Assembly: GCA_004356555.1 (NCBI GenBank)
Contig: SMWY01000094.1
Location: forward strand, 1-13,704
Length of the DNA stretch: 13,704 nucleotides
Direction: 5' to 3'
From: Candidatus Dadabacteria bacterium
GTDB taxonomy: Bacteria; Desulfobacterota_D; UBA1144; Nemesobacterales; UBA2774
A model generated the notes under the pieces. That model saw nothing but the letters and a program-made list of their open reading frames with translations, ran no database searches and was not told where the DNA came from. Shown piece by piece: positions 7,968 to 13,320 of this stretch. Each line of letters opens with the position of its first letter. Position 1 is the stretch's first letter. Made by a program: the position numbers and the translations under genes.

Positions 7968-8952
7968 AAATAATCTTTTCAAAATTACATTTGCATTATT
8001 TATCATAGCTTTTATATCTACTCCGCTAGGGGCTCAAGAAGTAATAGATAGAGTAGTAGCTATCGTTAACGATGATCTAATCACTTTATCTGAGCTAAGA
8101 GAGGCCGCACTCAGTATGAACCCCACTTCCACAGAGCAAATAGATGAGAGAACCATTTTGAACCAGATGGTCGAAGCAAAACTATTTGAGCAAGAGGCTA
8201 ATAGAAGAGGTATTACAGTAACCAAAGAGGAGCTCGACGCGAGCATAGAACAAGTGAGAAGTAAATACAACTTGACTGAGGATCAGATGGAAGAAGTCCT
8301 AAAGAAACAAAACCTTACACCCGAAACTTTTAGAGAACAATGGAGAACACAAACTTTGGGCAATAAACTTCTTGAGTCTCAGTTAAAAAATAGAATTGTG
8401 GTAACTGATGACGAAATAAAAAAATATTACGAAGAGAATTACGGAGCTATTGACTATACGGGTGACTATTCAGGCATCACAGAGAGACCTAAGGAGGAAG
8501 TAGAGATTGCTCATATTTTAATATCCCCGGACACTCCTGACGCCCAGGACAGAGCTGTTGAAGTCGCAGAATTAGCAAAATCGGGAAATGATTTCGCAAT
8601 CCTGGCAAGAGAATACTCCGATGACAGCTTTACAGCCGATAAAGGGGGCAACTTAGGTATTTTTAAAAAGGGAGATTTAATAGAACCTCTTGAAATTGCA
8701 GTAGAAAGAACACCTGAAGGAAAAGTGTCAGGACCTGTCCAATCCCCTGCAGGATATCATATTATAAAGGTTCTTAATCGAACAAAACCCAGCAGCAATA
8801 GCAATGATGAGAAATCAGAGAATGAGACTTACATAAGTGAAAGTGAAAGTGAAGAAATAAGACGAATACTCCACCGTCAAAAAGCGGAAGTCCAGCTACA
8901 ATCATGGTTAAAAGGTATAAGAGAAAAAGCCTATGTTGAAATTAAATTATAG
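7954..8952 (+). CDS. SurA-like periplasmic peptidyl-prolyl cis-trans isomerase
   Basis: Periplasmic chaperone and prolyl isomerase that would escort outer-membrane proteins. The product has 332 residues. A Sec signal peptide (1-27, positive start, hydrophobic core ITFALFIIAFIS, cleavage after PLGA) precedes the SurA N-terminal domain, which opens with VIDRVVAIVNDDLITLSEL. One parvulin domain (about 182-276) has IAHILIS (H187), REYSDDSFTADKGGNLG and GYHIIKV (H269). A C-terminal helix (about 300-325) probably packs against the N domain as in SurA. E. coli SurA has two parvulin domains; single-domain versions are common elsewhere. Start: GTG at 7954 behind AGGAG (7939-7943), overlapping the preceding gene by 14 nt, so the two are translationally coupled. 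It is the last gene of the leuB operon. I leave the symbol blank because the domain count differs from classical surA. Confidence 0.92.
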   Translation: MNLSKNNLFKITFALFIIAFISTPLGAQEVIDRVVAIVNDDLITLSELREAALSMNPTSTEQIDERTILNQMVEAKLFEQEANRRGITVTKEELDASIEQVRSKYNLTEDQMEEVLKKQNLTPETFREQWRTQTLGNKLLESQLKNRIVVTDDEIKKYYEENYGAIDYTGDYSGITERPKEEVEIAHILISPDTPDAQDRAVEVAELAKSGNDFAILAREYSDDSFTADKGGNLGIFKKGDLIEPLEIAVERTPEGKVSGPVQSPAGYHIIKVLNRTKPSSNSNDEKSENETYISESESEEIRRILHRQKAEVQLQSWLKGIREKAYVEIKL

Positions 8953-8981
8953 TTGGTCGTATAAGAAAACAATAAAGAATC

Positions 8982-9001
8982 ACTTCTAAAATTAGAAAAG
9001 T
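8982..9001. terminator. Weak hairpin between the convergent surA-like and cupin genes
   Basis: ACTTCTAA (8982-8989) can pair with TTAG plus AAGT (8992-9001) with an AA bulge. The stem is AT-rich and no strong U-run follows on either strand, so this is only a tentative end for the long operon. No better candidate lies in the 49-nt gap. Confidence 0.25.
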
Positions 9002-9505
9002 TTAAAGAGTAAGCCTTCTTATTACATCTTGGCGCGACGGATATAGGCTAATTAAAGTCTCCCTATCTCCAATTTCATTATCAGCAAAATCAAATCCGGG
9101 CGCCATAGTGGTACCCATAAGTGCAAATCTCCCCCCTTCTAACAAATAAGAGCCCTGCCACACCCCTTTAGGCACAATAACCTGAACAAAGTGGCCAGCA
9201 TCTATATCCTGTCCCAGAAGTATTGTTTTGACTGTGCCGTCCGGATAGAGCTGTAGCATTAATACCGGGTCACCAAGATAGAAGTGAAATATTTCATCAG
9301 CAGGCAGTCGATGTAATAAGGACTGTGTATCAGGTGTAAGTAGATAGTAAATTGCGGTACTAAGCGCTCTTTCTGATTCATATTGCTCAGGTAATGAAGA
9401 TCCGGGAAGCACGTGAGCGGAGCGATGAGTTTCACAATAGTATCCCCCCTCTTTAGGTAGCGGCTTCATATTGAACATTTTAATTAGCTTTTCTGCAGTT
9501 AGCAT
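9002..9505 (-). CDS. Cupin-superfamily protein, DUF985 (cupin_5) family
   Basis: A 167-residue single-domain cytoplasmic protein with the DUF985 pattern: KPLPKEGGYYCETHRS (14-29), STAIYYLL (49-56), LHRLPADEIFHFYLGDPV (64-81), VIVPKGVWQGS (109-119) and the ending MAPGFDFADNE. Histidines and a glutamate in HRLPADEIFH (H65, E71, H74) lie where cupins often bind a metal. The biochemical role of the family is not established to my knowledge; a small-molecule isomerase or sugar-binding function is possible but unproven. The ATG (9503-9505) has a good site, GGAGAA read on the minus strand from 9511-9516, 7 nt away. It diverges from hsp20, and the shared 133-nt region contains a long inverted repeat that could control both genes. 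Confidence 0.9.
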   Translation of the reverse strand: MLTAEKLIKMFNMKPLPKEGGYYCETHRSAHVLPGSSLPEQYESERALSTAIYYLLTPDTQSLLHRLPADEIFHFYLGDPVLMLQLYPDGTVKTILLGQDIDAGHFVQVIVPKGVWQGSYLLEGGRFALMGTTMAPGFDFADNEIGDRETLISLYPSRQDVIRRLTL

Positions 9506-9543
9506 TTAAGTTCTCCCTCTCAAGGCTAATTAAAATAACCTCA

Positions 9544-9612
9544 TTTTTCCACTTTGAAAAAAATTACCTTGACTAACTAAAAAGCGTGACTAATTTCAAA
9601 GTGTAGGAAAAA
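9544..9612. promoter_or_regulatory. Long inverted repeat enclosing the hsp20 promoter
   Basis: TTTTTCCACTTTGAAA (9544-9559) is mirrored by TTTCAAAGT-GTA-GGAAAAA (9594-9612). The arms are exact reverse complements except for a 3-nt GTA insertion in the right arm; the core CACTTTGAAA/TTTCAAAGTG (9550-9559, 9594-9603) is 10 of 10. The 34-nt spacer holds the -35 box, and the right arm overlaps the -10 box and the expected start site, as expected of a two-site repressor operator or looping element. It matches neither CIRCE nor HAIR as I know them. Confidence 0.65.
9569..9596 (+). promoter_or_regulatory. Sigma-70-type promoter of hsp20
   Basis: TTGACT (9569-9574) and TAATTT (9591-9596) are separated by 16 nt, giving 5 of 6 and 4 of 6 matches to the usual boxes. 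Transcription would start near 9603, leaving a leader of about 36 nt. No sigma-32 consensus is visible, so heat control would have to come from the surrounding repeat or from the leader RNA. Confidence 0.6.
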
Positions 9613-9625
9613 AATTAGACACCAC

Positions 9626-9641
9626 GGAGGTCAAAAAAATG
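9626..9641 (+). promoter_or_regulatory. Strong ribosome-binding site of hsp20
   Basis: GGAGGT (9626-9631) lies 7 nt before the ATG at 9639 and fixes the start. Weak pairing of GA+CC (9618-9619, 9622-9623) with GG+TC (9629-9632) could partly hide it at low temperature. Confidence 0.75.
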
Positions 9642-10085
9642 AGATTAAAAGTTTGGGAGCCATTTAGAGGATTTAAACCGTTTTACAGCGATGTAGACAG
9701 ATTGATTAACGAATTCGGCCGGGGTTTTCACTCTGGAGAAGCAACAGACGAAGCATCCTGGTCCCCAAAGGTAGACATTTACGAAACTGAAAACACTTAC
9801 GTATTGAATGCCGAGCTGCCAGGACTGAAAAAAAAGGAAATCAAGATTGATCTAAACGACAACACTCTCACATTAAATGGTGAGAAGAAATTTGAAGAGA
9901 AGGTCGATAAGGAGAACTACGTAAGAGTTGAGCGCAGTTACGGTAGTTTTACTAGAAGCTTTGTTCTTTCAGATAATGTGAACGCTGAGAACATTACTGC
10001 TAGTTACAAGGACGGCGTACTTAAGGTGACTCTCCCAAAAAAGGAAGAAGCTAAACCTAAAGAAATTAAAGTTGAGATTAATTGA
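9639..10085 (+). CDS. Small heat-shock protein, Hsp20/alpha-crystallin family
   Basis: ATP-independent cytoplasmic holdase that keeps unfolding proteins soluble for refolding by other chaperones. The product has 148 residues. A short N-terminal arm (1-40; WEPFRGFKPFYSDVDRL resembles the usual opening of class A bacterial Hsp20) is followed by the alpha-crystallin domain (about 42-138): SPKVDIYETENTYVLNAELPG, DNTLTLNGEKK, RSYGSFTRSFVLSDNV and the signature GVLKVTLPK. The tail PKEIKVEIN supplies the I-x-V/I motif that docks on neighbouring subunits in the oligomer. It is a single-gene unit: its own promoter and Shine-Dalgarno in front, a strong hairpin behind. An IbpA- or HspA-type name cannot be chosen from sequence alone. 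groL lies about 3.2 kb away but is a separate unit. Confidence 0.95.
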   Translation: MRLKVWEPFRGFKPFYSDVDRLINEFGRGFHSGEATDEASWSPKVDIYETENTYVLNAELPGLKKKEIKIDLNDNTLTLNGEKKFEEKVDKENYVRVERSYGSFTRSFVLSDNVNAENITASYKDGVLKVTLPKKEEAKPKEIKVEIN

Positions 10086-10092
10086 AAGTTAT

Positions 10093-10127
10093 TAGATAAG
10101 CGGCCCCGCTCCGGGGTCGCTTATCTA
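10093..10127. terminator. 16-bp hairpin between the convergent hsp20 and minus-strand gene
   Basis: TAGATAAGCGGCCCCG (10093-10108) pairs with CGGGGTCGCTTATCTA (10112-10127) around a CTC loop, with one G-U pair. It is by far the strongest stem in the window. Only short T stretches follow on either side, so termination may be bidirectional or the hairpin may mainly protect 3' ends. Its right arm contains the last codons and stop of the minus-strand gene. Confidence 0.75.
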
Positions 10128-11056
10128 TTCAAACCAAGCTTCTCTCTCAACACACGGTCAAGGGGCTTATTCTGATTCCAATAATCGCTAATCAATACTT
10201 TATTCCTTGTAGCCTTTGTTGTAAGAGTTTTAGCATTCGCTCCAAAACCGCTTAAATAAGTTTCTTCCCATGATATTATTTCATAGGGGAATGTTTTGCT
10301 AAAAGTGATTTTCATAGTGCGTCCCGAATCATCATAAACTAGTTTATAGTTCATCAGATTAGAATCATCAGGATTCTGCCCAAGAGATGCTTCCGCGATT
10401 TCAACCTCTAACTCTTTATGAGTAAGTCTGGATGCCATAGCGGCAGGTATTATTTTTATCCTGCCTACAGGCAGACTTTCCGGTTCGAGCCTTATGCGTG
10501 TCCATAACTCATCTTCGAGGACTTCTTTCTGGAGACTAAATGTTCTGTCACCCTCGGATTCAAAATATGAAAAGCTCCTCACTTCATAACCGTTACTATC
10601 AAGATTTAACTGAGTAAATGTATTACCGCACCACTCCTGCGATGAGGAGGTAACCTTAAGAGTGTTAGGATATTCATCCATATAGACAGGGGTAAAAACC
10701 GAGTCCATCATTGAATAGCGATATATACCGGTATCGAATTTCTTTATCCTGTTAAGCTTAAGAACTTTAACGTCGTCCCCCTTTGCGTTTTGCGGGTGAT
10801 CCAGCTTCACCTGCTTTGATTTTGAAAAATCCTCTGTAACAAACACGAGAACTACATAGCCTTCGTGAAGTTCACCATAACGGGCCTGCTCAAGCTTGTA
10901 GCTAGTGATTTCAGCTTTCCCATCGTACCAGTAATCCTTAAAATCTTGGGAATCCACAATGGCTGAAGAATTGTTATGTTCTTGAGACTCACTCGAATAA
11001 AAAGGGATTATTATCAAGAAAAAAACTAATGTTATTAGATATCTCACTTTATTCAT
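10121..11056 (-). CDS. Exported protein of unknown function
   Basis: A 311-residue protein with a signal peptide (1 to about 24, core YLITLVFFLIIIPFY) but no lipobox cysteine, so it is probably periplasmic. Near the mature N terminus it has FKDYWYDGKAEITSY and LEQARYGELHEGYVVLVFVT, followed by beta-rich sequence with SQEWCGNTFTQL (its single WC) and SYFESEGDRTF. From memory this YW-G-AEI-SY / QARYGE-H-G pattern belongs to a secreted or lipoprotein family found mostly in Bacteroidota and sometimes mislabelled 'septum formation inhibitor Maf'; nothing here resembles true Maf. No catalytic motif is recognised. The start has a good site: GGAGG on the minus strand (11065-11069), 8 nt before the ATG. 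It stands alone, convergent with hsp20, and its stop lies within the shared hairpin. Function unknown. Confidence 0.85.
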   Translation of the reverse strand: MNKVRYLITLVFFLIIIPFYSSESQEHNNSSAIVDSQDFKDYWYDGKAEITSYKLEQARYGELHEGYVVLVFVTEDFSKSKQVKLDHPQNAKGDDVKVLKLNRIKKFDTGIYRYSMMDSVFTPVYMDEYPNTLKVTSSSQEWCGNTFTQLNLDSNGYEVRSFSYFESEGDRTFSLQKEVLEDELWTRIRLEPESLPVGRIKIIPAAMASRLTHKELEVEIAEASLGQNPDDSNLMNYKLVYDDSGRTMKITFSKTFPYEIISWEETYLSGFGANAKTLTTKATRNKVLISDYWNQNKPLDRVLREKLGLNR

Positions 11057-11064
11057 TTAAGGTG

Positions 11065-11116
11065 CCTCCAAGGCATTAGAGTTTATACAAATAGAATATA
11101 TATAGGCTTTATTATA
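11065..11116 (-). promoter_or_regulatory. Probable promoter and leader of the minus-strand exported-protein gene
   Basis: A perfect TATAAT on the minus strand (plus-strand ATTATA at 11111-11116) lies 55 nt before the ATG, and GGAGG (11065-11069) completes the initiation region. The -35 region is weak (TTATGT at 17-nt spacing). A minus-strand terminator immediately upstream (11153-11205) insulates this promoter. Confidence 0.45.
11095..11109. repeat. 15-bp direct repeat, copy 1
   Basis: AATATATATAGGCTT occurs here and again exactly at 11238-11252. This copy lies in the leader of the minus-strand gene, just downstream of its TATAAT on the minus strand. Confidence 0.6.
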
Positions 11117-11152
11117 ATGGATGAAATTTAAAGACATAAGATGCATTGAGTG

Positions 11153-11205
11153 TTAAAAAAAACAAGGGCAAGCTAGTGAAAAAAACTTTTCCCCAGCTCG
11201 CCCTT
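11153..11205 (-). terminator. Intrinsic terminator on the minus strand with no assigned upstream gene
   Basis: Read on the minus strand, AAGGGCGAGCT (11195-11205) pairs with AGCTTGCCCTT (11164-11174) over 11 bp including one G-U pair, followed by G and eight T residues (11155-11162). An inner stem GAAAA/TTTTC can form in the loop. On the plus strand the G-U pair becomes an A-C mismatch and there is no T-run, so the element is oriented leftward. No minus-strand gene is recognised to its right before 11453, so it ends a small RNA, a very small gene or antisense transcription, or it acts as an insulator. Confidence 0.75.
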
Positions 11206-11237
11206 TGGAGGATGATGGCAAGGTCATATAAACTAAA

Positions 11238-11252
11238 AATATATATAGGCTT
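11238..11252. repeat. 15-bp direct repeat, copy 2
   Basis: AATATATATAGGCTT, identical to 11095-11109. Flanking bases are only loosely similar, so a duplicated control region is possible but weakly supported. Confidence 0.6.
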
Positions 11253-11357
11253 AGATAGTAGTTCTGCTACTTGAATCCACAGACCGTATCAAGAATCCAG
11301 TTATCACCCTGCTAATAGTATAAACTAATTTCATATAATAATATAGTACTCATCGGT

Positions 11358-11372
11358 ATTAATGATATTAAT
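11358..11372. promoter_or_regulatory. Palindrome in the -35 region of the BtrH-like gene
   Basis: ATTAAT-GAT-ATTAAT: each half is itself a palindrome, so the element is both a direct and an inverted repeat. It lies about 22 bp before the best -10 candidate (TATAAA, 11395-11400). It could be an operator, but the AT content makes chance plausible. Confidence 0.3.
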
Positions 11373-11452
11373 TTTTCTGGCCATCTTTTATTTATATAAA
11401 ATGAGCAATTATATAGTAAAAAAAAATGATCTTATGGTAGGTTTATACGTCG

Positions 11453-12460
11453 ATGAAAAAGATAATTAAGAACTGGGTACATATCCCGGGTCTTCACTGC
11501 GGCTCTGTTACATTGAGAGACGTGATGACGCACTACGGATATAACTGGTCGGAACCTATGTGTTTTGGAATTGGCGGAGGACTTGGTTTTTATTATTCTA
11601 TAAGAGATGACATAAGCCCTTCACATATGATATTTGTCAGGGGGCCGGCTATGGAAACAACTTTTCTGAGCCTAATGGACAAATCAACTTTATGGAAACA
11701 TGCAAATGAAAACGTCCTAGATACTGTGAAGCAATATATAGACGAAGACATTCCAGTCATAATTCAAACCGACATATATTATTTGGATTATTATAATTCC
11801 TCTACGCACTTTCCGGGACACATAGTATCTGTTTGGGGATATGACGACGATACCAAAACAATGTTTGTAGCTGATAACCATTTAGAGGGACTTCAAAAAG
11901 TACCTTATGATAATTTCAAAGAGGGTATGTCCTCAAAGGATCCATCCAATCCCTTAGATAATAACTATATCGAGGTAAATATTGATAGGCGTATAAGACC
12001 CTTAACCGAAATCATTCCCATGGCTATTTGTGAAAACGCGAGAAAGATGCTGAGTGGCTATACAGGTGGAAGGGGTGAATCGGGAGTGCATAAGATAAAA
12101 CTCTGGTCCGAGGACCTCCCTAATTGGAAAGATGTTTCCGATTGGAAATGGTGCTGCAGGTTTGGATATCAAGTAATAAAGAAAAGGGGGGTGGGGGGAG
12201 CCGGTTTCAGATGGATATATAGAGATTTTTTAATAGAAGCTGAGGATATCATTCCTTCTCTTAAGGAACTTAAATTGTCCCAGAAAATGGACTTGATCGG
12301 CAGTAAATGGAGTGATATAGCATTAATGCTGAAAGACATTAGTGAAAAAGAGAATCCGAATACAGGGTTACTAACCGCAGCATCAAAAAAGGCATACGAG
12401 CTGTGGGAGCTTGAAAGTGAATTCTACACAACAGCAATTGAAAATATCAATACGAATTGA
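11453..12460 (+). CDS. BtrH-like (BtrH_N plus DUF4872) cysteine acyltransferase/peptidase-like protein
   Basis: A 335-residue cytoplasmic protein. Residues 1-180 look like the BtrH N-terminal (C39-peptidase-like) domain: HIPGLHCGSVTLRDVMTHYG with candidate nucleophile Cys16, FGIGGGLGFYY (38-48), then GHIVSVWGYD with His123 and VADNH with Asp141, which could complete a Cys-His-Asp triad. Residues about 185-330 resemble DUF4872, including GVGGAGFRWIYRDFLIEA (246-263). BtrH in butirosin synthesis moves an acyl side chain from a carrier protein to an aminoglycoside; whether this protein transfers an acyl group or hydrolyses an amide or ester is not known. No carrier protein, NRPS or aminoglycoside gene is nearby. 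The start has only a modest site (GGTAGG, 11436-11441). A HAD phosphatase follows after 3 nt. Codon 245-249 region carries two runs of six G, odd for this AT-rich DNA. Confidence 0.85.
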   Translation: MKKIIKNWVHIPGLHCGSVTLRDVMTHYGYNWSEPMCFGIGGGLGFYYSIRDDISPSHMIFVRGPAMETTFLSLMDKSTLWKHANENVLDTVKQYIDEDIPVIIQTDIYYLDYYNSSTHFPGHIVSVWGYDDDTKTMFVADNHLEGLQKVPYDNFKEGMSSKDPSNPLDNNYIEVNIDRRIRPLTEIIPMAICENARKMLSGYTGGRGESGVHKIKLWSEDLPNWKDVSDWKWCCRFGYQVIKKRGVGGAGFRWIYRDFLIEAEDIIPSLKELKLSQKMDLIGSKWSDIALMLKDISEKENPNTGLLTAASKKAYELWELESEFYTTAIENINTN

Positions 12461-12463
12461 CCT

Positions 12464-13141
12464 ATGAAACTTTTACTTTTTGATATAGACGGGACATTGT
12501 TATTAACGAACGGCGCAGGGACAAGAGCGGCAAACCGGGCATTTGAAAAAATATATGGCATTAAAAACGCGATGAATCGAATTGACGCCGCAGGAAAAAC
12601 CGACCCTATAATTTTAAAAGAGATTTTTATGAATGAGCTCAATAGAGATTTTTCCAAAGAAGAAGCTCAAGAACTGTATAAACACTATGTCCCTTTCCTC
12701 GAAGAAGAAACCCGAAAATCAGAGATTACAGTTATGCCGGGTGTCATAAAACTGCTTGAGAACTTAACTTCTAGAAAAGATATGGTTCTCGGAGTTGCCA
12801 CAGGAAATATTGAGGAAGGGGCGTGGATCAAACTTAGAAGTGCGGGTTTAGATAACCACTTTAAGTTCGGAGGATTTGGTTCTGACTCCCATAGCAGAGA
12901 ACAACTAATACTAAAAGCCCTAGACAGGGCAAAAAACCACATTGCTCACCCATCTCATTTTGAAAAAATATTCGTCATCGGAGACACCCCATATGACATA
13001 AATCACGGAAGAGCAGCCGGAGCTGTAACGGTTGGCGTTGCTACCGGCAGTTACTCCAGAGCAGAATTAGAAGAACACAGTCCTGACCACTTATTCGATG
13101 ACCTGAATAATTTGGAAATGGTGCTTCGGGTATTTGAATAG
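12464..13141 (+). CDS. HAD-superfamily phosphatase, phosphoglycolate phosphatase-like
   Basis: Cytoplasmic Mg-dependent phosphatase of 225 residues. The four HAD motifs are present: DIDGT with nucleophile D7 and acid/base D9; VATGN with T113; K123 in WIKLRSAGL; and GDTPYDI with D174 and D178. A helical cap (about 15-85) sits between motifs I and II, as in the Gph/beta-phosphoglucomutase-like class. NRAFEKIYGI and GRAAGAVTVGVATGSYS support a phosphoglycolate-phosphatase-like subgroup, but substrates of this class cannot be predicted from motifs. The start ATG is 3 nt after the stop of the BtrH-like gene, with no good Shine-Dalgarno of its own, so coupled translation is likely. That spacing suggests the two enzymes act in one pathway, for instance dephosphorylating the substrate or product of the acyl-transfer step. 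Confidence 0.93.
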   Translation: MKLLLFDIDGTLLLTNGAGTRAANRAFEKIYGIKNAMNRIDAAGKTDPIILKEIFMNELNRDFSKEEAQELYKHYVPFLEEETRKSEITVMPGVIKLLENLTSRKDMVLGVATGNIEEGAWIKLRSAGLDNHFKFGGFGSDSHSREQLILKALDRAKNHIAHPSHFEKIFVIGDTPYDINHGRAAGAVTVGVATGSYSRAELEEHSPDHLFDDLNNLEMVLRVFE

Positions 13142-13239
13142 TTAATATAGTACCTTCATATCTGTCGGAGAAAATTTGAGATCTGTTTTACGAGATTACC
13201 AAATAGACAATCGGACTTACACCGTTCAAGAATATAAAA

Positions 13240-13273
13240 AAGGCGGGCTACCCAATTAAGTTCAGCCCGCCTT
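13240..13273 (-). terminator. Intrinsic terminator of groL, possibly bidirectional
   Basis: AAGGCGGGCT (13240-13249) pairs perfectly with AGCCCGCCTT (13264-13273), 10 bp with a 14-nt loop. On the minus strand the stem is followed by TTTTT (including the stem end) and ATAT, a classical terminator placed about 50 nt after the groL stop. On the plus strand ACTATTTTC follows, so it may also end the BtrH-like/HAD transcript. Confidence 0.85.
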
Positions 13274-13320
13274 ACTATTTTCATTGATAACTGATTTCGT
13301 TTTTTAGTTTTTAGAGCAGT

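Larger units (their letters stand above)
11206..11452. other. Noncoding region between the minus-strand terminator and the BtrH-like gene
   Basis: AT-rich. On the minus strand a 27-codon frame (11334 down to the stop at 11251-11253, MKLVYTISRVITGFLIRSVD...) ends about 45 nt before the terminator but has no Shine-Dalgarno. A small stem AGTAG/CTACT lies at 11257-11271. Close to the plus-strand gene are ATTAAT-GAT-ATTAAT (11358-11372) and an AT palindrome TTTTAT-ttat-ATAAAA (11386-11401) that overlaps a possible -10 (TATAAA, 11395-11400). No tRNA is seen. Confidence 0.5.

Noticed and set aside
9550..9603. CIRCE or sigma-32 control of hsp20
   Set aside because: No TTAGCACTC/GAGTGCTAA element and no CTTGAAA plus CCCCAT pair at correct spacing; the repeat present has a different sequence and a 34-nt spacer.
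10121..11056. Maf nucleotide pyrophosphatase
   Set aside because: I recall databases using that label for similar proteins, but there are no Maf motifs and the protein carries a signal peptide.
11095..11252. CRISPR-like or tandem repeat array
   Set aside because: Only two copies of a 15-bp AT-rich motif, 143 nt apart, with no further units.
11332..11385. 17-codon minus-strand frame starting MARKINII
   Set aside because: Too short, no Shine-Dalgarno, and extremely AT-rich; not separable from chance.
11206..11452. tRNA gene between the terminator and the BtrH-like gene
   Set aside because: GGATTCAAG resembles a T-arm fragment, but no acceptor stem, anticodon arm or full T-arm can be folded around it.
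12186..12198. G-quadruplex
   Set aside because: Only two G-runs separated by one T; a stable three-tier structure is unlikely. Kept only as a slippage or sequencing-error candidate.
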